Positions 52,381-59,317 of a stretch of 64,000 bases of DNA are shown here, piece by piece; position 1 is the stretch's first letter, and the number at the start of each line of letters is the position of its first letter. The translations under genes and the position numbers were made by a program. The stretch spans positions 1-64,000 of the IMG/VR virus record IMGVR_UViG_3300043568_000079; one strand, written 5' to 3'. The notes beneath the pieces were generated by a model. It was not told the DNA's origin, ran no database searches, and saw nothing but the letters and a program-made list of their open reading frames with translations. The stretch comes from a virus.

Positions 52381-53204
52381 TATAGATATCCTCGTTTATT
52401 AAAGCCATTGTTATTACTTAGATAATCAGTGACATTAAATCGTTGCATTTCGTTTCTGCTGTACATAGGCAAGCATGTTATGCTTATAGTTGACATAATA
52501 GGAACCGAAGTTGTTCCATATACACTATTTTCAGGCATAGTAAAATAGTCAACCGTATCAGGAAGCTCTACTCTAAAATTAGTAATTGCTACAGGAACAT
52601 TATTAAACATCCATTCTCCATGAGCAAACAATCTACATACCGGTGGCGGAGCTCCGCTATCAAAGTCTCCGGACCTTGCTCCCCCAGATCTCATTTTAGT
52701 CAATGCCTTTAATAAATGAACTGTTGCAATATACATTGCCGCATCATCAGAATTTGAAACAGAAAACTTTCCTGCAATAGAGATACTTCCTATTGACGAC
52801 TTTTGATAAAAATTTATAGGAAAATTAGCATGAAGTGGTGTTTGAGAAGTGTATTCTGCTTTGTACTCTACATTAATTGAAGGTGTGTAGGGGAAAATTA
52901 TACCGTGTAAGTTTGAAACGCCCATCTCATTATTAAGACCTATAGTCTTATTAGTAAGATAGATCGGGGGAACTTTAATTCTAACTCTTAGATCTTTTCC
53001 TAATTTGTTACCATTAACATCTACTATATTAGTTATAACTTTAGGATCAGCAGGTTTGATAGCTCCCGGGGACACTCTGGAAACTATTCGTTTGCCGAAG
53101 CCAGCAGACAATGAACCAAACTGATCGGTGGCGGACAATGAACCAAACTGATCGGTGGCGGCTTGTTGGGTATTTCCTATAATTGATGGAAGGTTAAATG
53201 ACAT
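52380..53204 (-). CDS. Tail tube cap / baseplate protein (gp48/gp54-like, probable)
   Basis: A 274-aa protein. The core (LRVRIKVPPIYLTN, GIIFPYTPSINVEYKAEYTS, FPINFYQKSSIGSISIAGKF, LLKALTKMRSGG, PPPVCRLFAHGEWMFNNVPV) is highly patterned and matches a virion family I recall next to gp53 in marine T4-like phages. T4 gp48 and gp54 occupy the top of the baseplate and start the tube; the match is by context more than by sequence. Residues 17-34 contain a perfect 9-residue tandem duplication (DQFGSLSAT). It is the first gene of the long virion operon and has a late-type box upstream. Confidence 0.6.
   Translation of the reverse strand: MSFNLPSIIGNTQQAATDQFGSLSATDQFGSLSAGFGKRIVSRVSPGAIKPADPKVITNIVDVNGNKLGKDLRVRIKVPPIYLTNKTIGLNNEMGVSNLHGIIFPYTPSINVEYKAEYTSQTPLHANFPINFYQKSSIGSISIAGKFSVSNSDDAAMYIATVHLLKALTKMRSGGARSGDFDSGAPPPVCRLFAHGEWMFNNVPVAITNFRVELPDTVDYFTMPENSVYGTTSVPIMSTISITCLPMYSRNEMQRFNVTDYLSNNNGFNKRGYL
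53107..53160. repeat. 27-bp perfect tandem duplication inside a coding region
   Basis: Two identical 27-bp copies (53107-53133 and 53134-53160) lie in the N-terminal part of the gp48/54-like gene. The repeat length is a multiple of three, so the frame is kept and nine residues are duplicated. Likely slippage, or an assembly artefact. Confidence 0.9.
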
Positions 53205-53223
53205 TTGTATTTTTCCTATGTAT

Positions 53224-53233
53224 GGTATTTACC
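53224..53233 (-). promoter_or_regulatory. Late-type box GGTAAATACC for the virion operon
   Basis: GTAAATAC on the - strand lies about 20 nt before the ATG at 53204, with AGGAAA as ribosome site. It is a near match to the ATAAATAC boxes before gp6 and gp26, and is placed to start the 32-kb virion operon. Confidence 0.45.
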
Positions 53234-53258
53234 AATAAATAAAACACTCTTATAATGG

Positions 53259-53288
53259 TTGACATTGCCGTTTCGTACCTGCTACAAT
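53259..53288 (+). promoter_or_regulatory. Sigma70-type promoter for gene 55
   Basis: TTGACA at 53259-53264 and TACAAT at 53283-53288 are 18 bp apart. The -10 box contains an ATG (53287) that is in frame with gene 55 but upstream of the predicted start of transcription (about 53295), so it cannot be the main start codon. Confidence 0.8.
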
Positions 53289-53313
53289 GTCTTATCAAGG
53301 ATTCATAAAAATA

Positions 53314-54228
53314 ATGACAACAACATTGACCCCTAACGGAAAAAAGGTAAAATACTTAAACAACAGAGACTTATTATCAGAAATACATAGAAGTAAGTGT
53401 TCGTTTTCAAGTTTTACCAAAAAAGAATACAGTCAACACGATATAATTCTATCAAATTTAGATAAAATTAACATACGGACTGTTGCAGATGCAAAGAGGA
53501 ATAAGGCAAAGCGAATGGGACTAGAAGCATTTACGGCTGCTCGTCTATCAGGTGATAAAAAAATTAAACTAGCAGAGTGTACTCCAGACTACACAACTAT
53601 TGCTAAAACTGATTTAGTGTTTCGAATTATGACATTTGAACACATTCCCCTAGCACCGGGCCGCAAGAAGACTACTAAAACAACTGCGGACAGTCATGAT
53701 AAAGTAAATTTTCCGCCATTTCAGCATTGGAAATTTAATGATGGCGGCGAATTAGAATGTGTGGGCAAAAGTCATTGGAAAGGTCCATTAGACACTGGTA
53801 GGTTTAGCAAAGATCACGGACGCATAACTGAAAACTTAGGCAAGATGTTTATCAAACTGAGTGAACGTTATGCTCAAAGATCTAATTGGCGTGGTTATAC
53901 CTATGTTGAAGAAATGCGTGGACAAGCTATTTTACAATTAAGTCAAATTGGTCTACAGTTTGATGAAAGTAAATCAGAAAACCCATTCGCTTATTATACA
54001 GCCGCAGTGACCAACAGCTTTACTCGAGTGCTTAATATTGAAAAGAAAAACCAAAATATCCGTGATGACATGTTAGAATCGCACGGATTGACTCCTAGTT
54101 TAACTAGACAAAATCAACAGGTGTACGCAGAAGAAACTGCTCGTCAGGCTGAATTGTATAAAAACTTTCGTATGCCAAAGAGTGAGGAAGATCCTATTGA
54201 AGGTGAATCTGAAGAAACTGATGTTTGA
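53314..54228 (+). CDS. 55: Late-promoter sigma factor (gp55-like)
   Basis: A 304-aa protein from the ATG at 53314, chosen because an in-frame ATG at 53287 lies inside the promoter. The conserved region (ITENLGKMFIKLSERYAQRS, NWRGYTYVEEMRGQAILQLS, NPFAYYTAAVTNSFTRVLNI, EKKNQNIRDDML) is the minimal sigma region 2-like core of gp55. gp55 directs host RNA polymerase to TATAAATA-type promoters, several of which are visible here. The N-terminal 130 residues, with a basic stretch (PGRKKTTKTT), are longer than in T4 gp55 (185 aa total). Its own promoter is sigma70-type, as expected for a gene needed before late transcription. Confidence 0.92.
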   Translation: MTTTLTPNGKKVKYLNNRDLLSEIHRSKCSFSSFTKKEYSQHDIILSNLDKINIRTVADAKRNKAKRMGLEAFTAARLSGDKKIKLAECTPDYTTIAKTDLVFRIMTFEHIPLAPGRKKTTKTTADSHDKVNFPPFQHWKFNDGGELECVGKSHWKGPLDTGRFSKDHGRITENLGKMFIKLSERYAQRSNWRGYTYVEEMRGQAILQLSQIGLQFDESKSENPFAYYTAAVTNSFTRVLNIEKKNQNIRDDMLESHGLTPSLTRQNQQVYAEETARQAELYKNFRMPKSEEDPIEGESEETDV

Positions 54229-54253
54229 CTTTGCTTGAACAAATCTATACACT
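54225..54253 (+). promoter_or_regulatory. Sigma70-type promoter for gene 47
   Basis: TTGACT at 54225-54230 and TACACT at 54248-54253 have a 17-bp spacer. The TGA stop of gene 55 is part of the -35 box. TAGGAGA precedes the ATG at 54275. Confidence 0.7.
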
Positions 54254-54274
54254 GTTAGATAGGAGAACAACAAT

Positions 54275-55288
54275 ATGAACCTTTTTAAAAAAGTAGCCTG
54301 TTTTACTGACATACATTTTGGACTCAAGTCTAACAGTAGTACTCATTTACGAGATTGTGAAGAATTTGTAGATTGGTATATCGAAAACGCTAAAAAAGAA
54401 GGGTGCGATACTGGAATCTTTTTAGGAGACTGGTCACATAATCGAAATAGTCTCAACTTGATCACGCTGGATACCAGTATCCGATGCTTGGAAAAACTAG
54501 GAGCTGCTTTTGAGCAGTTCTTCTGGTTTCCGGGCAATCACGATTTGTTTTACAAAGATAAAAGAGATATCCATAGTAGTGCATTTGGAAAACACATTCC
54601 CGGAATGACCGTAATCGACGGCGTAACAACTATCGGCGATGTTACACTTGTGCCGTGGTTGGTAGGTGAAGAGTGGAAAACTATCAGTCAAGTTAAGAGC
54701 AAATACATGTTCGGACACTTTGAATTGCCCTTATTCTATATGAATGCTATGGTACAGATGCCTGATCATGGTGAATTGCAAGCTAGTCACTTCAAACATC
54801 AAGACTATGTGTTCAGCGGACACTTCCATAAGCGTCAACAGCGTGATAAAATTGTCTACATTGGTAATGCTTTTCCACATAACTTTGCAGATACAGGCGA
54901 TGATGCCCGAGGTATGATGGTTATGGATTGGGGTGGGGAACCTAAATTCATCGACTGGCCTAACTGTCCTAAGTATCGTCATGTTAAACTAAGCGACTTA
55001 ATTGACAAGAAGGACGATATCATGAAGGGCAAGATGCACCTTAAAGTCAGTCTTGACATCGATATCAGTTACGAAGAAGCAAACTTTATCAAAGAAACCT
55101 TTACTCAAGAGTATGACATCAGAGAAATCAGTCTTATTCAAGATAAAATTAACTTAGAAGGCAACATTGATGACAATCCGGACACTAAATTTGAAAGTGT
55201 GGACCAGATTGTATCAGAACAACTAGTTAATATTGAATCTGACCAATTCGATAAGGCAGTTTTACTAGACATTTATAATAATCTATGA
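54275..55288 (+). CDS. 47: Recombination endonuclease subunit gp47 (Mre11/SbcD-like)
   Basis: A 337-aa protein (T4 gp47 is 339 aa). Phosphodiesterase motifs are present in order: FTDIHFGL, GIFLGDWSHNR, FWFPGNHDLFY, MFGHFELP and VFSGHFHKRQQ, giving the metal-binding Asp/His/Asn set. With gp46 it resects DNA ends for recombination-dependent replication. It overlaps gene 46 by 4 nt (ATGA), so the two subunits are translationally coupled. The C-terminal capping region is acidic. Confidence 0.95.
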   Translation: MNLFKKVACFTDIHFGLKSNSSTHLRDCEEFVDWYIENAKKEGCDTGIFLGDWSHNRNSLNLITLDTSIRCLEKLGAAFEQFFWFPGNHDLFYKDKRDIHSSAFGKHIPGMTVIDGVTTIGDVTLVPWLVGEEWKTISQVKSKYMFGHFELPLFYMNAMVQMPDHGELQASHFKHQDYVFSGHFHKRQQRDKIVYIGNAFPHNFADTGDDARGMMVMDWGGEPKFIDWPNCPKYRHVKLSDLIDKKDDIMKGKMHLKVSLDIDISYEEANFIKETFTQEYDIREISLIQDKINLEGNIDDNPDTKFESVDQIVSEQLVNIESDQFDKAVLLDIYNNL

Positions 55289-57063
55289 GTTTTAAAATCC
55301 GTAATATCACCGTGAAAAATTTTCTATCAGTAGGAAATCAAACACAAGCCGTTGACTTTGACAAAGAACTTTTAACTTTAGTGCTGGGCTCTAATCACGA
55401 TCTAGGTGGGGACGACACAGGATCTCGTAACGGCACAGGCAAGACCACCATTGTCAATGCATTGTCGTATGCATTATACGGTCAAGCACTGACCAACATC
55501 AAAAAAGAAAACCTGATCAACAAGACCAACGGCAAAGGCATGTTAGTTACTGTTGAGTTTGAAAAATCTAGTGTTAAGTATCGTATTGAGCGGGGCCGTA
55601 AGCCCAATGTACTGAAATTGTTCGTTAATGATCAAGAATTAAAGAGCAAAGACGAAGATGAAGCACAAGGTGACAGCCGTGAAACACAGAAAAGCATTGA
55701 ACAGATGTTGGCAATGTCCCACACTATGTTCAAACACCTAGTTGCACTCAACACCTACACAGAACCCTTCTTGAGTATGAAGGCTGCTGAACAACGAGAA
55801 GTAATTGAACAGTTGTTGGGCATTACTCAACTGAGTGAAAAGGCAGAAGCACTAAAGCTATTGATCAAAGAAACTAAAGACAGCATCACCGCTGCACAGT
55901 TTAAGATTGAAGGTATTAAGAGTGCTAACGAAAATGTTCAAAAGAGCATCAACAGTTTGCAACTCAAGAGCAGTGCTTGGGAATCTAAGAAAGAAACTGA
56001 AATAGAAGGACTAGGTAAAGCCATTGTTAATCTAGAATCAGTTGATATAGATGCAGAACTAGCAGCTCATGTTGCATTAAAAGCATGGGATGAAGAGAAT
56101 GCTCGCATTCGCAGTCTTAACAAACAACGTGCTACTCTAGAGTCAGCAGTGATTCAAGCGGAACGCACACTAAACAGATATACTAAAGAGATTAAATTAC
56201 TCGATGATAAGAAGTGCCCTGCTTGCGAACAGGATCTACATGATCATAAGCATGATGAAATGCTGGCAACCGCTGCTAACAATTTATTAGATGCACAAAC
56301 TTACTTTGATAAAGTAAGTGCTGACTATACCAAAATTGTAGAAGAAATAGGAACTGGTGAGCAACCACATAGACCCAACACCTATTACGATACAGAAGCA
56401 GAAGCACTAGGTCATAAAAACAATCTTGCCAGTTTAGAGCGCACATTAACACAGAAGATCGACGAAGCTAATCCTTATGAAGAGCAAATCGAAGATCTAA
56501 AGAACACTGCGATTCAAGAAATCAACTGGGATCAAGTGAACGCTCTTGCCAAAGTTAGAGATCATCAAGAATTCCTTTACAAACTGCTGACAAACAAGGA
56601 CAGTTTTGTTCGTAAGAAGATTATCGATCAGAACTTAACCTACTTGAACAAGCGATTGACCTACTATATTGACAAACTAGGACTACCGCACAAGGTAGTA
56701 TTCCTAAATGATCTTACTATTGAGATTACTCAGTTAGGTCAAGACCTAGACTTTGACAACTTATCTAGAGGTGAACGTAATCGTTTAATCCTGTCCATGA
56801 GCTTTGCATTCCGTGATGTATGGGAAGGTCTGTATCAGAATATTAACTTGTTGTTTGTTGACGAGCTTATGGATGCAGGGATGGATGCAGCAGGTGTCGA
56901 AGCAGGTCTTGCGGTTCTAAAAAAGATGGCACGGGAACGCAATAAGAATATATACTTGATAAGTCATAAAGATGAATTAGTAGGTCGTGTAAACAACGTC
57001 CTTAGAGTTATCAAAGAAAATGGATTTACCAGTTACTCAAACGATGTCGACTATGTTGAATGA
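55285..57063 (+). CDS. 46: Recombination endonuclease subunit gp46 (Rad50/SbcC-like)
   Basis: A 592-aa protein (T4 gp46 is 560 aa). Walker A GTGKTTIVN lies near residues 50-58, coiled-coil arms flank a zinc hook CPACEQ near residue 311, and the ABC signature LSRGERNRLILS and Walker B NLLFVDELMDAGMD are near the C-terminus. It is the ATPase partner of gp47. The arms are short, as in other phage Rad50 proteins. The gene end overlaps the start of a small basic protein. Confidence 0.95.
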   Translation: MSFKIRNITVKNFLSVGNQTQAVDFDKELLTLVLGSNHDLGGDDTGSRNGTGKTTIVNALSYALYGQALTNIKKENLINKTNGKGMLVTVEFEKSSVKYRIERGRKPNVLKLFVNDQELKSKDEDEAQGDSRETQKSIEQMLAMSHTMFKHLVALNTYTEPFLSMKAAEQREVIEQLLGITQLSEKAEALKLLIKETKDSITAAQFKIEGIKSANENVQKSINSLQLKSSAWESKKETEIEGLGKAIVNLESVDIDAELAAHVALKAWDEENARIRSLNKQRATLESAVIQAERTLNRYTKEIKLLDDKKCPACEQDLHDHKHDEMLATAANNLLDAQTYFDKVSADYTKIVEEIGTGEQPHRPNTYYDTEAEALGHKNNLASLERTLTQKIDEANPYEEQIEDLKNTAIQEINWDQVNALAKVRDHQEFLYKLLTNKDSFVRKKIIDQNLTYLNKRLTYYIDKLGLPHKVVFLNDLTIEITQLGQDLDFDNLSRGERNRLILSMSFAFRDVWEGLYQNINLLFVDELMDAGMDAAGVEAGLAVLKKMARERNKNIYLISHKDELVGRVNNVLRVIKENGFTSYSNDVDYVE

Positions 57064-57370
57064 AGAGATAAACAAGTATACAGAAATGTATTCTCAGCTG
57101 ATTACTGAATTTGCAGGTCTGCATAACACACATATGTCGTTTGTAAAATACATTGGCAGAGAAACAGGATTTGCCACTAGAAAACACCTACATCAAATAT
57201 GTGTTATTGCCAACGACATGAGAAGACAGGGTCAAAAGATCCGTAGAGAAAGCATTGCAGCTAAACGAACTGCAATAAAAGAAGCAAAAGCAGAAAAAGC
57301 CAGGCTCAAAGCTATACCAAAAAAGCGTGGGCGCAAAACAAAAGGAAATAAAAATGACAACAATCAATGA
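57053..57370 (+). CDS. Basic helical phage protein, approx. 105 aa
   Basis: The frame is open from an ATG at 57020, with further in-frame ATGs at 57044 and 57053; I chose 57053 because it keeps the overlap with gene 46 smallest, but no candidate has a clear ribosome site. The product has an N-terminal helix (NEEINKYTEMYSQLITEFAG), a middle segment (FATRKHLHQICVIANDMRRQ) and a Lys/Arg/Ala-rich tail (RGRKTKGNKN) typical of nucleic-acid-binding tails. It precedes the histone-like gene, which starts inside it. Function not known. Confidence 0.6.
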   Translation: MLNEEINKYTEMYSQLITEFAGLHNTHMSFVKYIGRETGFATRKHLHQICVIANDMRRQGQKIRRESIAAKRTAIKEAKAEKARLKAIPKKRGRKTKGNKNDNNQ

Positions 57371-57551
57371 ACAATTACAAGCACAGTTTGCAGAATTTCT
57401 AGCAGAGGATGCAAAATTTACAGGCGGCAATAGTGCAGCCGGAACTCGCAGTCGCAAGGCTCTTGGAGAGTTAAGTAAGCTAGTAAAAGCAAGACGCAAT
57501 GAAATTACAGCAGAAAAGAACGCTCGCAAAGAAGCTAAGGCAGCAAAATAA
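57354..57551 (+). CDS. Histone H1-like (Hc1-type) DNA-binding protein
   Basis: A 65-aa protein from the ATG at 57354, preceded by AAGGAA; an in-frame GTG at 57327 would add 9 residues without a ribosome site. GGNSAAGTRSRKALGELSKL, then VKARRNEITAEKNARKEAK, follows the Hc1 pattern (GNKAAGTRARKxxxELxKLxKxxRK) known from Chlamydia- and Bacteroides-type histone-like proteins. It probably binds DNA through its Arg/Lys helices and may compact or regulate phage or host DNA. The resemblance is from memory; a profile search against the Hc1 family would test it. Confidence 0.6.
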   Translation: MTTINEQLQAQFAEFLAEDAKFTGGNSAAGTRSRKALGELSKLVKARRNEITAEKNARKEAKAAK

Positions 57552-57983
57552 TTGAACAACTGGACTTATCAAGGTTCAGTAGTCGAAGAGCTACCCGAAG
57601 ACTGTATAGGTTTTGTATATTGCATTACCAATACTGTCTCGGGTCGCAAATATATTGGCAAAAAATTAGCAAAATTTAGTAAAACGACCTACAAGACTGT
57701 AAAGTTAAAGAACGGCACAAAGAAAAAGAAAAAGATCCGCAGCAAAATTGCTTCGGATTGGCAAGAATATTACGGCTCCAGTGTTGAGCTGACAAAAGAC
57801 ATAGACACCTTGGGCAAACAAAACTTCTCCCGCGAAATATTATATTACTGCAAAAGTAAATCAGAAACATCTTACATTGAGGCCCGCGAACAATTCGACC
57901 GCAAAGTATTAGAATCCGACGAATACTATAACGGACACATACAAGTCCGTGTCCATGGCTCTCACATTAAAACAAAAATTTAA
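57552..57983 (+). CDS. GIY-YIG-type nuclease-like phage protein
   Basis: A 143-aa product starting at TTG, directly after the previous stop. GFVYCITNTVSGRKYIGKKL is the GIY-YIG signature (here GFVY...KYIG). A Lys-rich insert (KLKNGTKKKKKIRSK), SDWQEYYGSS, LGKQNFSREILYYCKSK and YIEAREQFDRKVL match the short T4-like phage proteins of this type. The conserved Arg and the catalytic Glu (EAREQF) appear present. There is no sign of a homing context (no split gene), so a resident repair or DNA-processing role is more likely than a mobile element. Confidence 0.75.
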   Translation: MNNWTYQGSVVEELPEDCIGFVYCITNTVSGRKYIGKKLAKFSKTTYKTVKLKNGTKKKKKIRSKIASDWQEYYGSSVELTKDIDTLGKQNFSREILYYCKSKSETSYIEAREQFDRKVLESDEYYNGHIQVRVHGSHIKTKI

Positions 57984-57987
57984 AATC

Positions 57988-58269
57988 ATGACGAAGCTAA
58001 ATTACTCTAAGACAAATAAAAGCGATACAGCGTTTTTAAATGATCCTTATTGGACTAAGCCGAAAACTGGATTTGACAAGACATGGCATACTCAAAGAGA
58101 CAATCTCAAGCAACACCTAGGCATTCACAAAGAACATAACTGGGAAATCATCAACGAACCTACAGGTCCACACGCAGGTAAAGTGGTCTGTGATACTTGC
58201 AAAACTAAAAAAGGCAAAAGTATGTTTGTTTCATGGCTTCCTAAAGGTTACATATTACCTAACACCTAA
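57988..58269 (+). CDS. Small CXXC-containing phage protein
   Basis: The frame is open from a GTG at 57949 (with an ATG at 57955), but the ATG at 57988 avoids overlap with the previous gene; the choice is uncertain because no start has a good ribosome site. The product (about 93 aa) contains DPYWTKPKTGFDKTWHTQRD, then EHNWEIINEPTGPHAGKVVC and CDTCKTKKGKS, with one CXXC pair. This C-terminal part looks like a small treble-clef or rubredoxin-like knuckle with one half of the metal site missing or supplied by His. Function not known. The structured non-coding segment begins right after it. Confidence 0.6.
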   Translation: MTKLNYSKTNKSDTAFLNDPYWTKPKTGFDKTWHTQRDNLKQHLGIHKEHNWEIINEPTGPHAGKVVCDTCKTKKGKSMFVSWLPKGYILPNT

Positions 58270-58270
58270 G

Positions 58271-58729
58271 GTTGGCGGGCCAGTTTAATAATACCGCTGT
58301 GGAAAAACCGGGGAATAACCGGACACGTAACATATTGAGACACTCCCGTGGGTATATCCCACTAGCCTGAAAAATCGGCAGCGAGTCTGAGAGCGCGAAC
58401 CCTAATGCTCGACGTATTGATATAGTATGAATGTTAGCATACGAAATCACCGGCTAAGAAAACTTAGACACTAGGAACGAGGTCTAAGACGCATTATGCG
58501 AGTCGATGTAGGTTGGGAAAGATCAGAGCCCATTAGCTTACGGTGAATAAAAATACCTACTTCCAATGTCTCGGCTGTGTGCAACTCACATGAAGACAAA
58601 AGATGGAACCGCAGCAAAACGGTTCCGTCTGACCGAAGCAATCTACATGAATTTAATTAGCTTCGCTTAAATAGTGCTTCAAGTAAGAGCGTAAGCGATT
58701 ACGAAGAAGCAAATGAGCGTCAGCTCATT
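58271..58729 (+). ncRNA. Candidate large structured RNA, approx. 460 nt, unassigned
   Basis: No plausible coding frame exists on either strand, yet the segment is dense in complementary pairs. Main stems: 58348-58352/58358-58362; 58425-58429/58438-58442; 58463-58469/58482-58488 (7 bp); 58568-58571/58594-58597 enclosing 58578-58581/58587-58590; 58601-58611/58620-58630 (11 bp, one G-U); 58675-58680/58706-58711 enclosing 58690-58694/58699-58703 with a GCGA tetraloop of the GNRA type; 58712-58718/58723-58729. Two long-range pairings cross: 58448-58458/58537-58545 and 58506-58515/58639-58648, implying a pseudoknot. It lies 1 nt after a stop codon and ends at a perfect late promoter. Strand is inferred from the tetraloop and G-U pairs. 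No match to tRNA, tmRNA, RNase P or a group I/II intron was found by eye. Confidence 0.6.
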
Positions 58730-58736
58730 ATAAATA
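58729..58736 (+). promoter_or_regulatory. T4 late-type promoter TATAAATA at the end of the structured segment
   Basis: An exact TATAAATA begins on the last base of the terminal hairpin. The predicted start near 58742 gives a leader of about 24 nt with TTAGGA as ribosome site before the ATG at 58766. Confidence 0.7.
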
Positions 58737-58765
58737 AAAGAAATACTTTTTAGGATTTCCTTGAT

Positions 58766-59317
58766 ATGCGTATAAATGAGTTAATTGTTAAACAACAACT
58801 AGATGAATTAAGCCTAGCCGGGGCTCTAGGATCAGCAGCAAGAGGTACTGCAAATGTTGTAGGCGGTACTAGAGGTGCTATAGCAGGCGCTAAAGATGTG
58901 TTTAATCAACGAGCAGATCGAGTTGCTAATGTTGCTCAGAGACGTGTTCAACAAGCTGGAGGTTATAAAGCCCCACCAGCTCCTACGACTACTGTGGCAC
59001 CTCCAGCTACTACAGCTCAAACTAATACAGCACCTGCTACCGGAACCACCGCTCCCGCTAATACAGCACCTGCTACAAATGCAGCTAGTCAAGGAAAAGT
59101 GGGCGAACCAGCAGGAACAACACCTGCCACTACAGCAAACACAGGAAAAGTAGGTGAACCTGCAGGTCGTCAAGCAATTGACAATGCAATTGCTACCATT
59201 AAGGCAGTTAGGGGTGATCGCAGACCTCAAGTAGTTGCATACGGAATACAACAATTAGGTACCGTAAAAGAATCTAACCTAATATTTCACAGCAATTTCT
59301 TAGGTAAAGATATTTAA
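58766..59317 (+). CDS. Ala/Thr/Pro-rich late protein, 183 aa
   Basis: The N-terminus (MRINELIVKQQLDELSLAGA) is helical and followed by a Gly/Ala-rich stretch. Residues about 70-135 are low-complexity Ala/Thr/Pro with a repeated GKVGEPAG (two copies), likely disordered. The end (AIATIKAVRGDRRPQVVAYG) is an ordered helix. It has a perfect late promoter, so it is probably a virion or assembly protein; a prohead-core-like role is possible given the composition. Its stop shares TTAA with the convergent gp51-like gene. Confidence 0.6.
   Translation: MRINELIVKQQLDELSLAGALGSAARGTANVVGGTRGAIAGAKDVFNQRADRVANVAQRRVQQAGGYKAPPAPTTTVAPPATTAQTNTAPATGTTAPANTAPATNAASQGKVGEPAGTTPATTANTGKVGEPAGRQAIDNAIATIKAVRGDRRPQVVAYGIQQLGTVKESNLIFHSNFLGKDI

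Noticed and set aside
53287-53313. Upstream ATG as start of gene 55
   Set aside because: It lies inside the -10 box TACAAT, so transcripts from that promoter would not contain it.
57552-57983. Mobile homing endonuclease
   Set aside because: GIY-YIG motif present, but no intron, no split host gene and a conserved position in the gene series; a resident phage protein is more likely.
58259-58450. 63-aa ORF on the - strand in the structured segment
   Set aside because: No ribosome site, no recognisable domain, and it overlaps paired regions and the end of the upstream gene.
58271-58729. Group I or group II intron, or homing element
   Set aside because: A GATATAG sequence (58419-58425) resembles group I element S, but the partner strand for P7 is missing, there is no domain V, and the flanking genes are not halves of one protein.
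58271-58729. tRNA or tmRNA gene
   Set aside because: No T-arm GGTTCRA-type loop with acceptor stem, no CCA end and no tag-peptide reading frame were found; the GGTTCC at 58621 belongs to an 11-bp hairpin instead.
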